Assembly: GCA_051744845.1 (NCBI GenBank)
Contig: JBNJDJ010000053.1
Location: forward strand, 1 to 13,619
Direction of reading: 5' to 3'
From: JBNJDJ01 sp051744845
GTDB taxonomy: Bacteria > Bacillota > Clostridia > Peptostreptococcales > Acidaminobacteraceae
Length of the DNA stretch: 13,619 nucleotides
This document shows positions 1-7,412 of this stretch, piece after piece (the first letter of the stretch is position 1; each line of letters begins with the position of its first letter). Below the pieces are notes generated by a model. That model did no database searches. It saw only the letters and a program-made list of their open reading frames with translations, and had not been told where the DNA came from. Both the position numbers and the translations under genes were made by a program.

Positions 1-118
1 TATCATCAGGTAAATCAGGTTTTGGATCAATAGAAATACCAATATAAGAAACTAAAAATTTAATTAAATTATATTGATAAAAAATATAGCTTATTAATTG
101 GTTAATTTTTAAAGACAT
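1..118 (-). CDS. Unrecognised protein, N-terminal fragment (runs off the window)
   Basis: This open frame reads leftwards from an ATG at 118-116 and leaves the window after 39 codons with no stop. A good ribosome site (AGGAG on the minus strand, about 9 bases before the ATG) and a plausible promoter at 147-175 support a real start. The visible peptide begins MSLKINQ. Residues 9-30 are rich in Ile, Leu and Tyr but carry Gln, Asn and Lys, so they are not a clean membrane helix. It ends in a Pro/Asp-rich turn (DPKPDLPDD). I do not recognise the family and give no function. It is divergent from the propionate genes, so a regulator is possible, but nothing in the visible residues shows one. Confidence 0.55.
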   Translation of the reverse strand, partial: MSLKINQLISYIFYQYNLIKFLVSYIGISIDPKPDLPDD

Positions 119-130
119 AAGTAAGTTCTC

Positions 131-166
131 CTCTCTTTTTGGATTGATTTTATCAAAAAAAGAGGG
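131..166. repeat. Imperfect hairpin in the divergent intergenic region
   Basis: CTCTTTTT (133-140) pairs with AAAAAGAG (157-164). After a GGA bulge, TTGA (144-147) pairs with TCAA (153-156) around a five-base loop. Weak outer pairs may extend it to 131-166. It overlaps the -10 region of the proposed minus-strand promoter and the leader of that gene, so it could be an operator or a leader structure. It lies between two divergent starts, which argues against a terminator role. Confidence 0.4.
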
Positions 167-175
167 AGGGGTTAA
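147..175 (-). promoter_or_regulatory. Candidate promoter of the minus-strand gene
   Basis: On the minus strand the sequence reads TTAACC, 17 bases, TAAAAT: plus-strand complements GGTTAA at 170-175 and ATTTTA at 147-152. These match the sigma-A consensus at 4/6 and 5/6 positions with ideal spacing. Transcription would start near 140, a short distance before the ribosome site at about 126-133. The call rests on sequence match alone. Confidence 0.35.
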
Positions 176-269
176 GATAAAGTTAAAGAAATCTAGTTAC
201 TGCAAGGCTTTGAGCCAATATTTAAGGCAATAGTTTTGACAGTACGATTAAGGATTCGAAAGGAGAAAT

Positions 270-1760
270 ATGAAAAAAAGAATAAAAGATAAAAAATTTT
301 TAGAAAAAATAGTTTCAGCTAAAAAGGCTGCTAAATCTTTAAAAGGAGAAATTACAGTAGCTACCAGCGGTTTTACACCATCGGGTTATCCTAAATCTGT
401 TCCAAAGGCTTTAAGTAAATTAGTTAAAGAAAATAATCAAGAAGTTAATATGACTTTAATTACAGGAGCTTCTGTAGGAGATGAATTGGATGGTGAATTT
501 GCTAGACAAAATATTGTTAAAAGAAGATTTCCATATCAAACTCACTCCGATTTAAGAAAAAAGATAAATAATGGTGAAGTTAATTACCAAGATTTACATT
601 TAAGCCACGTTGCTCAAATGATGTCTTATGGATATTTAGGGAATATAGATTTTGCAATTGTTGAAGCAATTGGTATTACTAAAGATGGTAAAATAATACC
701 TTCTACTTCGGTAGGTATTGCACCACAAGCTGTAAAGTTAGCAGATAAAGTTATAATTGAAATAAATACTTCTCAACCAATAGAATTAGAAGGGGTACAC
801 GATATTTACACATTAAATAACCCTCCTAATAGAAAACCAATACCTATTGAAAATCCAGGTGATAGAATAGGTAGTCCTTATATAGATATAAATTTCGATA
901 AAGTTATAGGTGTAGTAGAGTCAGATATTAAAGATGATGTAAGACCTTTAGGTTCGATTGATGAAGATTCTAAAAAAATAAGTAGCTTTATTATTGACTT
1001 TTTAAAACAAGAAGTAAAAGAAGATAGACTTCCAAAAAATTTATTACCTTTACAATCAGGAGTAGGTTCAGTAGCAAATGCAGTACTTGCAGGTTTAGTT
1101 GAAAGTGATTTTGAAAATCTAACTTGTTATACTGAGGTTATTCAAGATTCAATGTTAGACTTAATTGATGCAGGTAAAGTTAAAAAGATATCTGGAACAT
1201 CTTTTACACCATCTAAAAAAGGTCTTGATAGACTTTTAAAAAATATGGATCATTATGCTAAATACTGTATTTTAAGACCTATGGAAATTTCAAACAATCC
1301 AGAAGTAATTAGAAGGTTAGGAGTTATTGCTTTAAATACAGCTGTTGAAGTTGATATTTATGGTCATGTTAATAGTACAAATATATTAGGTTCTAGAATG
1401 ATGAATGGACTAGGTGGTTCTGGTGATTTTACAAGGAATGCTAAATTATCTGTCTTTACAACTATGTCAACAGGTTTAGGTGGTAAAATTTCTTCAATCG
1501 TACCTATGGTTAGTCATGTAGATCATACAGAACACGATGTTGATGTTATTGTTACCGAAAGAGGGATTGCTGATTTAAGAGGACTTTCGCCTGTTGAAAG
1601 AGCACAAGAAATTATTGATAATTGTGCACATCCTAAATATAAAGATAAATTACAAAGTTATTTAGATAATGCAAAAGGGCTTAAATATAAGCACGAACCA
1701 CATGATTTAGATAAATCTTTATCTTTTCATCAAAATTTCATCAAAAATGGTAAAATGTAA
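270..1760 (+). CDS. cat1: Succinate/propionate CoA-transferase (acetyl-CoA hydrolase/transferase family)
   Basis: This cytoplasmic enzyme moves CoA between acyl groups. Here it probably converts succinate plus propionyl-CoA to succinyl-CoA plus propionate, closing the cycle run by the genes downstream. At 496 residues it has the full family length, similar to E. coli ScpC and clostridial Cat1. The expected catalytic glutamate is E289 in the YTEVIQD segment, which would form the glutamyl-CoA thioester. The CoA-site glycine motifs GVGSVAN (264-270) and NGLGGSGDF (379-387) are present, as is the C-terminal VTERGIADLRG block (428-438). AGGAG at 261-265 lies four bases from the ATG. I see no convincing promoter directly upstream. 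A 115-base gap separates it from the mutase genes. Acetate, butyrate or hydrolase activity cannot be excluded from sequence; the neighbours favour succinate/propionate. Confidence 0.9.
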   Translation: MKKRIKDKKFLEKIVSAKKAAKSLKGEITVATSGFTPSGYPKSVPKALSKLVKENNQEVNMTLITGASVGDELDGEFARQNIVKRRFPYQTHSDLRKKINNGEVNYQDLHLSHVAQMMSYGYLGNIDFAIVEAIGITKDGKIIPSTSVGIAPQAVKLADKVIIEINTSQPIELEGVHDIYTLNNPPNRKPIPIENPGDRIGSPYIDINFDKVIGVVESDIKDDVRPLGSIDEDSKKISSFIIDFLKQEVKEDRLPKNLLPLQSGVGSVANAVLAGLVESDFENLTCYTEVIQDSMLDLIDAGKVKKISGTSFTPSKKGLDRLLKNMDHYAKYCILRPMEISNNPEVIRRLGVIALNTAVEVDIYGHVNSTNILGSRMMNGLGGSGDFTRNAKLSVFTTMSTGLGGKISSIVPMVSHVDHTEHDVDVIVTERGIADLRGLSPVERAQEIIDNCAHPKYKDKLQSYLDNAKGLKYKHEPHDLDKSLSFHQNFIKNGKM

Positions 1761-1778
1761 ATATATAACTATATAAAG

Positions 1779-1817
1779 GTATCACTGTATACAATTATAT
1801 TTATAAAAAAGTGACAC
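1779..1817. repeat. Spaced inverted repeat upstream of the mutase operon
   Basis: GTATCACT (1779-1786) and AGTGACAC (1810-1817) are inverted copies matching at 7 of 8 positions. Their starts are 31 bases apart, about three DNA turns. The right arm contains the possible -35 hexamer GTGACA, so a dimeric or looping regulator could occlude it. It has no following T-run, so it does not look like a terminator for the upstream gene. Confidence 0.3.
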
Positions 1818-1841
1818 AAAAGTACAAAAATATGGTATTCT
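1811..1841 (+). promoter_or_regulatory. Candidate promoter of the mutase operon
   Basis: GTGACA (1811-1816) resembles a -35 box. TATTCT (1836-1841), preceded by TG at 1833-1834, resembles an extended -10. The 19-base spacer is longer than ideal, which the extended -10 could compensate. The position suits a short leader before the ribosome site AAAGGAGG just ahead of the ATG at 1876. Read-through from the CoA-transferase gene is also possible, as no terminator separates them. Confidence 0.3.
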
Positions 1842-1875
1842 ACAATTGTTGATAGATAATTAAAGGAGGATAAAA

Positions 1876-3552
1876 ATGTTCCGAGAAGATGTTTTGTCAC
1901 AGTTAAAAGAAGAAAAAAATGAATTTGATGAAAAAACAGAAAAACTTTTAGAAAAAAGACCTGAAAGAAAAGATGAATTTTATTCTGGGTCTGGTGATAA
2001 GGTTAAAAGACTTTATACACCATTAGATATTAAAGACCAAAATTATAATGAAGAAATTGGTCTGCCTGGAAAGTATCCATTTACTAGAGGTGCTTATGGT
2101 TCAATGCATAGGGGAAGACTTTGGACTATGAGAATGTATGCTGGTTTTGCTACAGCTGAAGAATCTAATAAAAGATATAAGTATTTAGTAGAACAAGGGT
2201 CATCAGGACTTTCGGTAGCTTTTGATTTACCTACACAAATTGGTTATGATTCAGATCATGAATTAGCTCAAGGTGAAGTTGGTAAAGTAGGAGTTGCAAT
2301 TGATTCTTTAAAAGATATGGAAACATTATTTGATGGTATTCCATTAGACAAAGTTTCTACTTCAATGACAATTAATGCGCCTTCAGCAGTACTTTTAGCA
2401 ATGTACATTGCAGTTGCTGAAAAACAAGGAGTTAGTGCTGAAAAGTTAAGAGGAACTATACAAAATGATATTTTAAAAGAGTATATTGCTAGAGGAACTT
2501 ATATATATCCAACAGAGCCATCTATGAGACTTATTACAGATATTTTTGAATATTGTTCTGAAAACGTTCCTAAGTGGAATACTATAAGTATATCAGGATA
2601 TCATATAAGAGAAGCAGGATCTACAGCAGCTCAAGAAGTTGGCTTTACAATCGCAGATGGTATTGCATATGTTGAAGCGGCTATCGAAGCAGGATTAGAT
2701 GTTGACTCTTTTGCTCCAAGACTATCTTTTTTCTTTAATGCACATAATGATTTATTAGAAGAGGTTGCTAAGTTTAGAGCAGCTAGAAGATTATGGGCTA
2801 AAATTATGAAAGAAAGATTTGGTGCTGAAAATCCAAAATCTTGGCGTATGAAATTTCATACTCAAACAGGAGGTTCGACTTTAACTGCACAACAACCGGA
2901 AAATAATATAGTTAGAGTAACTATACAGACTTTAGCTGCTGTTTTAGGTGGGACTCAATCACTACATACAAATTCTAAAGACGAAGCATTAGCTTTACCT
3001 AGTGAAGACTCAGTAAGAACTGCTTTAAGAACACAACAAATTGTAGCTCATGAAAGTGGAATTACAAATACAGTAGATCCATTAGCAGGTTCATATTTTA
3101 TAGAAACAAAAACAAATGAAATTGAAGATCAAGCTTGTGAATATATTGAAAAAATAGATGATTTAGGTGGAGCTCCTAATGCTATTGATCAAGGATATAT
3201 TCAAGAAGAAATTATGGATGCTTCTTATGAACATCAAAAATCAGTAGAAACAAATGAAAGAATTATTGTTGGTATGAATAAATACCAAATTGATGAGGAT
3301 CCTCAAAAAGACTTATTAAAAGTTGATCCGGCAGTAGAGAAAAAACAAACTGATCAAATTGAAAAATTAAAAGAAGAAAGAGATAGCGCTAAAGTTAAAG
3401 AAAAATTAAAAGCTCTTAAAAAAGCTTGTGAATCTGATGAAAATGTAATGCCTTATATTATAAAAGCAGTAAAAGAATATGCAACATTAGGCGAAATATC
3501 AGATGTTATGCGCGATGTATTTGGTGAATATCAACAGTCAGTAAAGTTATAA
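1876..3552 (+). CDS. mcmA1: Methylmalonyl-CoA mutase, large catalytic subunit
   Basis: This is the TIM-barrel half of adenosylcobalamin-dependent methylmalonyl-CoA mutase, interconverting succinyl-CoA and (R)-methylmalonyl-CoA. The 558-residue protein lacks the B12-binding domain, which the next gene encodes; this split form is known in archaea and many Firmicutes. Landmarks: YPFTRG (67-72), RLWTMRMYAGF (81-91), SVAFDLPT (113-120), TIQNDILKEYIARGTYIYP (194-212), SGYH (240-243), TQSLHTNS (360-367). With numbering one below the Propionibacterium enzyme, the specificity residues are Y88 and R206, the methylmalonyl-type pair, not the Phe/Gln of isobutyryl-CoA mutase. H243 matches the catalytic His244. 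Small departures are S76, H78 and M87 where Thr, Tyr and Gln are more usual. Residues 1-35 are charged and probably helical. Ten bases separate it from the small-subunit gene. Confidence 0.95.
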   Translation: MFREDVLSQLKEEKNEFDEKTEKLLEKRPERKDEFYSGSGDKVKRLYTPLDIKDQNYNEEIGLPGKYPFTRGAYGSMHRGRLWTMRMYAGFATAEESNKRYKYLVEQGSSGLSVAFDLPTQIGYDSDHELAQGEVGKVGVAIDSLKDMETLFDGIPLDKVSTSMTINAPSAVLLAMYIAVAEKQGVSAEKLRGTIQNDILKEYIARGTYIYPTEPSMRLITDIFEYCSENVPKWNTISISGYHIREAGSTAAQEVGFTIADGIAYVEAAIEAGLDVDSFAPRLSFFFNAHNDLLEEVAKFRAARRLWAKIMKERFGAENPKSWRMKFHTQTGGSTLTAQQPENNIVRVTIQTLAAVLGGTQSLHTNSKDEALALPSEDSVRTALRTQQIVAHESGITNTVDPLAGSYFIETKTNEIEDQACEYIEKIDDLGGAPNAIDQGYIQEEIMDASYEHQKSVETNERIIVGMNKYQIDEDPQKDLLKVDPAVEKKQTDQIEKLKEERDSAKVKEKLKALKKACESDENVMPYIIKAVKEYATLGEISDVMRDVFGEYQQSVKL

Positions 3553-3562
3553 GGAGGTAAAA

Positions 3563-3955
3563 GTGAAACCGATTAGAGTATTAGTTGCGAAACCTGGTTT
3601 AGATGGTCATGACCGAGGAGCAAAGGTGATTGCTAGGGCACTAAGAGATGCAGGAATGGAAGTGATTTATACTGGACTTCGTCAAACAGTGGACCAAATT
3701 GTAAATGCTGCTATTCAAGAAGATGTTGATTGTGTTGCAGTAAGTATTTTGTCAGGAGCTCATAATACATTATTACCTAAAATTTCTGAATTATTAAAAA
3801 AAGAAAATGCTGATGATATATTATTTATCTGCGGTGGAGTAATTCCTGATGATGATATTCAGTTTTTAAAGAAAAATGGTGTTCAAGAAATATTTACACC
3901 TGGTACACCTACAGGAGAAACAATAGAGTATATTCAGAATAATGTAAGGAAATAA
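3563..3955 (+). CDS. mcmA2: Methylmalonyl-CoA mutase, small B12-binding subunit
   Basis: This 130-residue Rossmann-like cobalamin-binding subunit docks on the large subunit to make the active mutase. The DxHxxG signature is D14-G-H16-D-R-G19 within KPGLDGHDRG; H16 should be the lower axial cobalt ligand (base-off/His-on binding). SILSG (61-65) and the GG pair at 91-92 mark the pocket for the nucleotide tail. The length equals a stand-alone B12 domain, so nothing is missing. The start is GTG, chosen because AAGGAGG at 3551-3557 is ideally placed and the product begins right before the first beta strand (IRVLVAKPG). It is ten bases after the large subunit and one base before meaB, so the three are surely co-transcribed and made in matched amounts. 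Confidence 0.95.
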   Translation: MKPIRVLVAKPGLDGHDRGAKVIARALRDAGMEVIYTGLRQTVDQIVNAAIQEDVDCVAVSILSGAHNTLLPKISELLKKENADDILFICGGVIPDDDIQFLKKNGVQEIFTPGTPTGETIEYIQNNVRK

Positions 3956-3956
3956 T

Positions 3957-4889
3957 ATGGATCTTGTCAATCGATTGTTAAATGGAGATAAAAGAGCATG
4001 TGCTCGTTTAATTACCCAAGTGGAAAATAATTATGAAGGTATTAGTGAAAAATTAAAAAAAATATATCCTAAAACTGGAAATTCTTATGTAATTGGTATT
4101 ACTGGTCCTCCTGGTTCAGGTAAGAGTACTTTGACCAATCAATTAGTTAAATCTTTTATAAATAAAGATTTAAAAATTGGAGTTATAGCTGTTGATCCTA
4201 CTAGCCCTTTTACAGGAGGGTCTATTTTAGGTGATCGCGTTAGAATGAATGATTTAAATGAATTTTCTAATGTGTTTATTAGATCAATGGGAGCTAGAGG
4301 GCATTTAGGTGGTTTAAATGATTCCATTTCAGCAACGATTGCTGTATTAGATGCTTATGGTTGTGATTATATTTTTGTAGAAACAGTAGGCGTTGGACAA
4401 TCAGAAGTTGAGGTTATGGAAATTGTAGATACTACTGTTATGGTTATGGTTCCAGGTTTAGGTGATGATATACAAGCTATAAAAGCAGGAATTATGGAAA
4501 TAGGAGATGTGTTTGCAGTTAATAAGGCTGATAAAAAAGGTGCAAAGAGAAAGAAAAGAGAAATAGAAATGATGCTTGATTTTTCTGACAAAGACTGGAG
4601 ACCTACAGTAGATTTGGTTTCTGCTTTAAAAAGTGAAAATATAGAAACTTTAAAAGAAAATATTTTAAAACATAAAAAGTTTTTGTATGAAAATGATTTA
4701 TATCATCATCAAAGAAAAGAAAATATTAAAAAAGAGATTGTTAATTTAGTAAAAAATAAAGTTTTAAAAGATATAAATAAAAAGAATGAAAAATTAGAAA
4801 AACTAGCAAAAGAAGTAACAATTAGAAAAAATAATCCTTATAGTGCAAGTGAAGAGATTTTAGATAGTTTAAAATATAAAACAGATTAG
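3957..4889 (+). CDS. meaB: MeaB/ArgK-type GTPase, methylmalonyl-CoA mutase chaperone
   Basis: This G3E-family P-loop GTPase escorts the B12 enzyme, gating delivery of adenosylcobalamin and protecting or reactivating the mutase when its cofactor is damaged. The 310-residue length fits the family. Visible motifs: Walker A G50-PPGS-GKS57, the DPTSPFTGGSILGDRVRM block (80-97), the switch II region VETVGVGQSEVE (141-152) and the guanine-specificity NKAD (189-192). A lysine- and glutamate-rich helical C-terminus (about 250-290) corresponds to the MeaB dimerisation arm. Its ATG follows the small-subunit stop codon by one base, with AAGGA as ribosome site inside the upstream gene, suggesting translational coupling. 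Older databases call this family ArgK (arginine kinase/LAO transport), which is a misnomer; the mutase context settles the role. Confidence 0.94.
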   Translation: MDLVNRLLNGDKRACARLITQVENNYEGISEKLKKIYPKTGNSYVIGITGPPGSGKSTLTNQLVKSFINKDLKIGVIAVDPTSPFTGGSILGDRVRMNDLNEFSNVFIRSMGARGHLGGLNDSISATIAVLDAYGCDYIFVETVGVGQSEVEVMEIVDTTVMVMVPGLGDDIQAIKAGIMEIGDVFAVNKADKKGAKRKKREIEMMLDFSDKDWRPTVDLVSALKSENIETLKENILKHKKFLYENDLYHHQRKENIKKEIVNLVKNKVLKDINKKNEKLEKLAKEVTIRKNNPYSASEEILDSLKYKTD

Positions 4890-4924
4890 TTAATTTTCTT
4901 TTATATATTAATTGTTTTGCTTTA

Positions 4925-4974
4925 TATAATTTAAAAAAGATGTGTACTATCGGATAATAAATTGATAATATAAT
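4925..4974 (+). promoter_or_regulatory. Possible promoter region before the epimerase/decarboxylase genes
   Basis: The 104-base gap after meaB contains two perfect TATAAT hexamers, at 4925-4930 and 4969-4974. Neither has a recognisable -35 box 15-19 bases upstream nor a TGN extension. In DNA this AT-rich such hexamers arise by chance, so the evidence is weak. The gap itself, unlike the 1-15 base gaps within the flanking gene groups, suggests a separate or additional transcription start. No hairpin-plus-T-run terminator is visible after meaB. Confidence 0.25.
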
Positions 4975-4993
4975 CATTGAAAAGGGAGGGAAA

Positions 4994-5398
4994 ATGAAAA
5001 CATTAAAGGTTGATCATATTGGAATAGCTGTAAACAATTTAGAAGAAACTATAAAATTTTATAAAGATGCATTAGGCTTACCTTTAGAAGGTGTAGAAGA
5101 AGTTGAAGAACAAAAAGTTAAAGTAGCGTTTTTACCTGTTGGAGACACAGAAATTGAGCTTTTAGAATCTACATCTGAAGACGGTCCTATTGCTAAATTT
5201 ATAGAAAGAAATGGTGAAGGAATGCAACATATTGCTTTTGAGGTAGAAGATATTGAAGAAGCAATTGAATATATGGAGTCAAAAGGAATGCGAATGATTG
5301 ATAAAGAGCCTAGATATGGTGCTGGTGGTGCAAAGATTGCATTTGTACATCCAAAGAGTTCTCATAGAGTATTAGTAGAGCTTACTGAAAGAACTTAG
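4994..5398 (+). CDS. mce: Methylmalonyl-CoA epimerase
   Basis: This vicinal-oxygen-chelate (glyoxalase-fold) enzyme interconverts (R)- and (S)-methylmalonyl-CoA. It links the mutase, which makes the R form, to the decarboxylase, which uses the S form. At 134 residues it has normal length with two beta-alpha-beta-beta-beta modules. Metal-ligand candidates are H8 (VDHIGIAV), H79 (GMQHIAFEV) and E129 (VLVEL), with a fourth ligand probably in the IELLE strand (54-58). The typical epimerase block GAGGAKIAFVHP spans 109-120. The ribosome site GGGAGGG lies three bases before the ATG. It leads the decarboxylase genes rather than sitting with the mutase genes; its stop codon overlaps the AGGAGG ribosome site of mmdA, 12 bases away, so the two are tightly linked. 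Confidence 0.95.
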   Translation: MKTLKVDHIGIAVNNLEETIKFYKDALGLPLEGVEEVEEQKVKVAFLPVGDTEIELLESTSEDGPIAKFIERNGEGMQHIAFEVEDIEEAIEYMESKGMRMIDKEPRYGAGGAKIAFVHPKSSHRVLVELTERT

Positions 5399-5410
5399 GA
5401 GGAAACATAA

Positions 5411-6952
5411 ATGGATAAGCTAAAAGATTTAAAAGAAAGAAAAAAGAAAATAGAGCTTGGTGGCGGTAAAAGACGTATTGAAAAACAACATTCAAAAGGT
5501 AAAAATACTGCAAGAGAAAGAATGAAAATTTTATTTGATGAAGGGACTTTTGTAGAATTAGATGCTTTTGTTAAACATAGATGTCAAAATTTTGGATTAG
5601 AGAAAAAAGAAGCTCCAGCAGATGGAGTTGTAACTGGATATGGAAAAGTTGATGGTAGACTAGTATATGCATATTCACAAGATTTTACAGTTCTTGGAGG
5701 ATCTTTAGGTGAAATGCATGCTAAAAAAATTGTAAAAGTTTTAGACAATGCTATAAAAGTAGGAGCGCCAGTAGTAGGAATTAATGACTCAGGCGGAGCA
5801 AGAATACAAGAAGCAGTAGATGCTTTAAGTGGTTATGGAAAGATTTTTTATAAAAACACATTAGCTTCAGGTGTCATTCCACAAATAACTGCTATTATCG
5901 GTCCTTGTGCAGGTGGAGCAGTATATTCTCCAGCATTGACAGATTTTATCTTTATGGTAGATCATACTTCTAAGATGTTTATTACTGGACCACAAGTTAT
6001 TAAAAGTGTAACTGGAGAAGAAGTTTCAGCTGAAGAGTTAGGTGGAGGAAAAACACATAATACTGAATCAGGTGTTGCTCATTTCTTAGAAGCTGATGAA
6101 GAAGCTTGTTTTGATGAGATCAAAAGACTACTTAGTTTTTTACCATCAAATAATTTAGAATCAGCTCCAAAATTTGATATGGATGATGACTTAAATAGAA
6201 TAGATGAAAAATTAAATTCGATAGTTCCTGAAAACCCTAATAAACCTTATGATGTTAGAGAAGTTATTGAAACTTTAGCTGATGAAGGAGATTTTTTAGA
6301 ATATCAAAAGGATTTTGCTAAAAACATTGTTACTGGTTTTATTAGAATAGGTGGAAGATCTGTAGGAGTAGTTGCAAATCAACCTAAAATGTTTGCAGGA
6401 TGTTTAAATATCGATGCTTCAGATAAGTCAGCTAGATTTATTAGGACTTGTGATTCGTTTAATATTCCACTTTTAAATTTAGTTGATGTACCAGGGTTTT
6501 TACCAGGAGTAGAGCAAGAATTTGGTGGGATTATAAGACATGGTGCAAAGATGCTTTATGCATATTCAGAAGCTACAGTACCTAAATTAACTTTAATATT
6601 AAGAAAAGCTTATGGTGGATCTTATTTAGCAATGTGTTCTAAAGATTTAGGAGCTGACTTAGTATATGCATGGCCGACAGCAGAAATTGCTGTAATGGGA
6701 GCAAAAGGTGCAGCTAGTATTATATTTAGAAAAGAAATAAAAAATGCAGATGATCCAGCTAAAAAAAGACAAGAAAAAATTGATGAATATGATAAAGAAT
6801 TTGCTACACCATATAAAGCAGCTGAAAGAGGCTTTGTTGATGATGTTATCGAGCCAAGTACAACTAGAATTAGATTAATAGATGCTTTTGATATGTTAGC
6901 ATCTAAACAAGAAAAACGCCCAGATAAAAAACACGGCAATATACCACTTTAG
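5411..6952 (+). CDS. mmdA: Methylmalonyl-CoA decarboxylase alpha subunit (carboxyltransferase)
   Basis: This soluble subunit of the Na+-translocating decarboxylase transfers the carboxyl group of (S)-methylmalonyl-CoA to biotin on the gamma subunit, leaving propionyl-CoA. The 513 residues make the usual two-crotonase-fold carboxyltransferase. In the N-half, NDSGGARIQE (125-134) and GPCAGGAVYSPA (164-175) form the first oxyanion region. In the C-half, NLVDVPGFLPG (356-366) and KAYGGSYLAM (399-408) form the second. The N-terminal K/E-rich stretch with KNTARERM (31-38) is typical. The family also includes the beta subunit of propionyl-CoA carboxylase. That reading is disfavoured because there is no biotin carboxylase gene and the membrane delta and beta pump subunits follow directly, in the order alpha-delta-gamma-beta. 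Its AGGAGG ribosome site overlaps the mce stop codon. Confidence 0.95.
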   Translation: MDKLKDLKERKKKIELGGGKRRIEKQHSKGKNTARERMKILFDEGTFVELDAFVKHRCQNFGLEKKEAPADGVVTGYGKVDGRLVYAYSQDFTVLGGSLGEMHAKKIVKVLDNAIKVGAPVVGINDSGGARIQEAVDALSGYGKIFYKNTLASGVIPQITAIIGPCAGGAVYSPALTDFIFMVDHTSKMFITGPQVIKSVTGEEVSAEELGGGKTHNTESGVAHFLEADEEACFDEIKRLLSFLPSNNLESAPKFDMDDDLNRIDEKLNSIVPENPNKPYDVREVIETLADEGDFLEYQKDFAKNIVTGFIRIGGRSVGVVANQPKMFAGCLNIDASDKSARFIRTCDSFNIPLLNLVDVPGFLPGVEQEFGGIIRHGAKMLYAYSEATVPKLTLILRKAYGGSYLAMCSKDLGADLVYAWPTAEIAVMGAKGAASIIFRKEIKNADDPAKKRQEKIDEYDKEFATPYKAAERGFVDDVIEPSTTRIRLIDAFDMLASKQEKRPDKKHGNIPL

Positions 6953-6964
6953 AGAGGTGTAAAA

Positions 6965-7399
6965 ATGAATTTTTTAGAAAAGTTGGCAGATCCTGAATTA
7001 ATTGAGCAAATGACAACTGGTCAAAAAACTGTTGCAGCTTTAGAGACTACTGTAATGGGTGTAGTTATTACATTTGCAGCTTTAATTATTATTTGGGGAT
7101 TATTAATTGTTTTAAATAAAGTTGTTACAAAAATTGAACAAAGTGAAGAAGATAAGAAAAAAATTATAAAAGATAAAGAAAAGAATGTTTCTGAAAAAAA
7201 ACAAATTCAGGAAGTTGAAATTGAAGATGAGAATGAAAATGATGATGAAGAATTAATTGCAGTTATAACAGCTGCAGTTGCAAGTCATATGGGTAAATCG
7301 ACAAGTACTATTGTTGTAAAAAATATTGTTAGAGTAAATGATGATACTCCTACTTGGGGCAAAGTAGGCAGAATCAATCAATTAAAGTCAAATTTATAA
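6965..7399 (+). CDS. mmdD: Methylmalonyl-CoA decarboxylase delta subunit (OadG family)
   Basis: This small membrane anchor holds the cytoplasmic alpha subunit on the beta-subunit pump. Its 144 residues hold a single membrane segment (about 28-50, including VITFAALIIIWGLLIVL), then a highly charged linker (54-96), then a conserved C-terminal block (97-144). That block includes ELIAVITAAVASHMG and the ending TPTWGKVGRINQLKSN, as expected for MmdD/OadG tails that bind the carboxyltransferase. The linker is lysine-rich first (64-80) and then strongly acidic: ten of fourteen residues from 83 to 96 are Asp or Glu. The orientation should be N-out with the tail in the cytoplasm. Spacing is 12 bases after mmdA and 13 before the biotin carrier gene. 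No separate epsilon subunit (MmdE, known in Veillonella) is found in the window. Confidence 0.9.
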   Translation: MNFLEKLADPELIEQMTTGQKTVAALETTVMGVVITFAALIIIWGLLIVLNKVVTKIEQSEEDKKKIIKDKEKNVSEKKQIQEVEIEDENENDDEELIAVITAAVASHMGKSTSTIVVKNIVRVNDDTPTWGKVGRINQLKSNL

Positions 7400-7412
7400 T
7401 CTGGAGGGTGAC

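Noticed and set aside
236..241. Perfect TTGACA just upstream of the CoA-transferase
   Set aside because: No -10-like hexamer lies 16-18 bases downstream; that position is the ribosome site itself.
1761..1875. A cobalamin riboswitch before the B12-dependent mutase genes
   Set aside because: A CACTG appears at 1783-1787, but the gap is only 115 bases, too short for the full element, and the conserved B12-box context is absent.
1876..3552. Isobutyryl-CoA or 2-hydroxyisobutyryl-CoA mutase
   Set aside because: The specificity positions are Tyr and Arg, the methylmalonyl type. MeaB, the epimerase and the decarboxylase are neighbours.
3957..4889. ArgK-type arginine/ornithine transport kinase
   Set aside because: That name is historical; the GTPase motifs and position after the mutase subunits indicate MeaB.
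5411..6952. Propionyl-CoA carboxylase beta subunit instead of decarboxylase alpha
   Set aside because: No biotin carboxylase is encoded nearby, and the delta and beta membrane pump subunits follow in the same operon.
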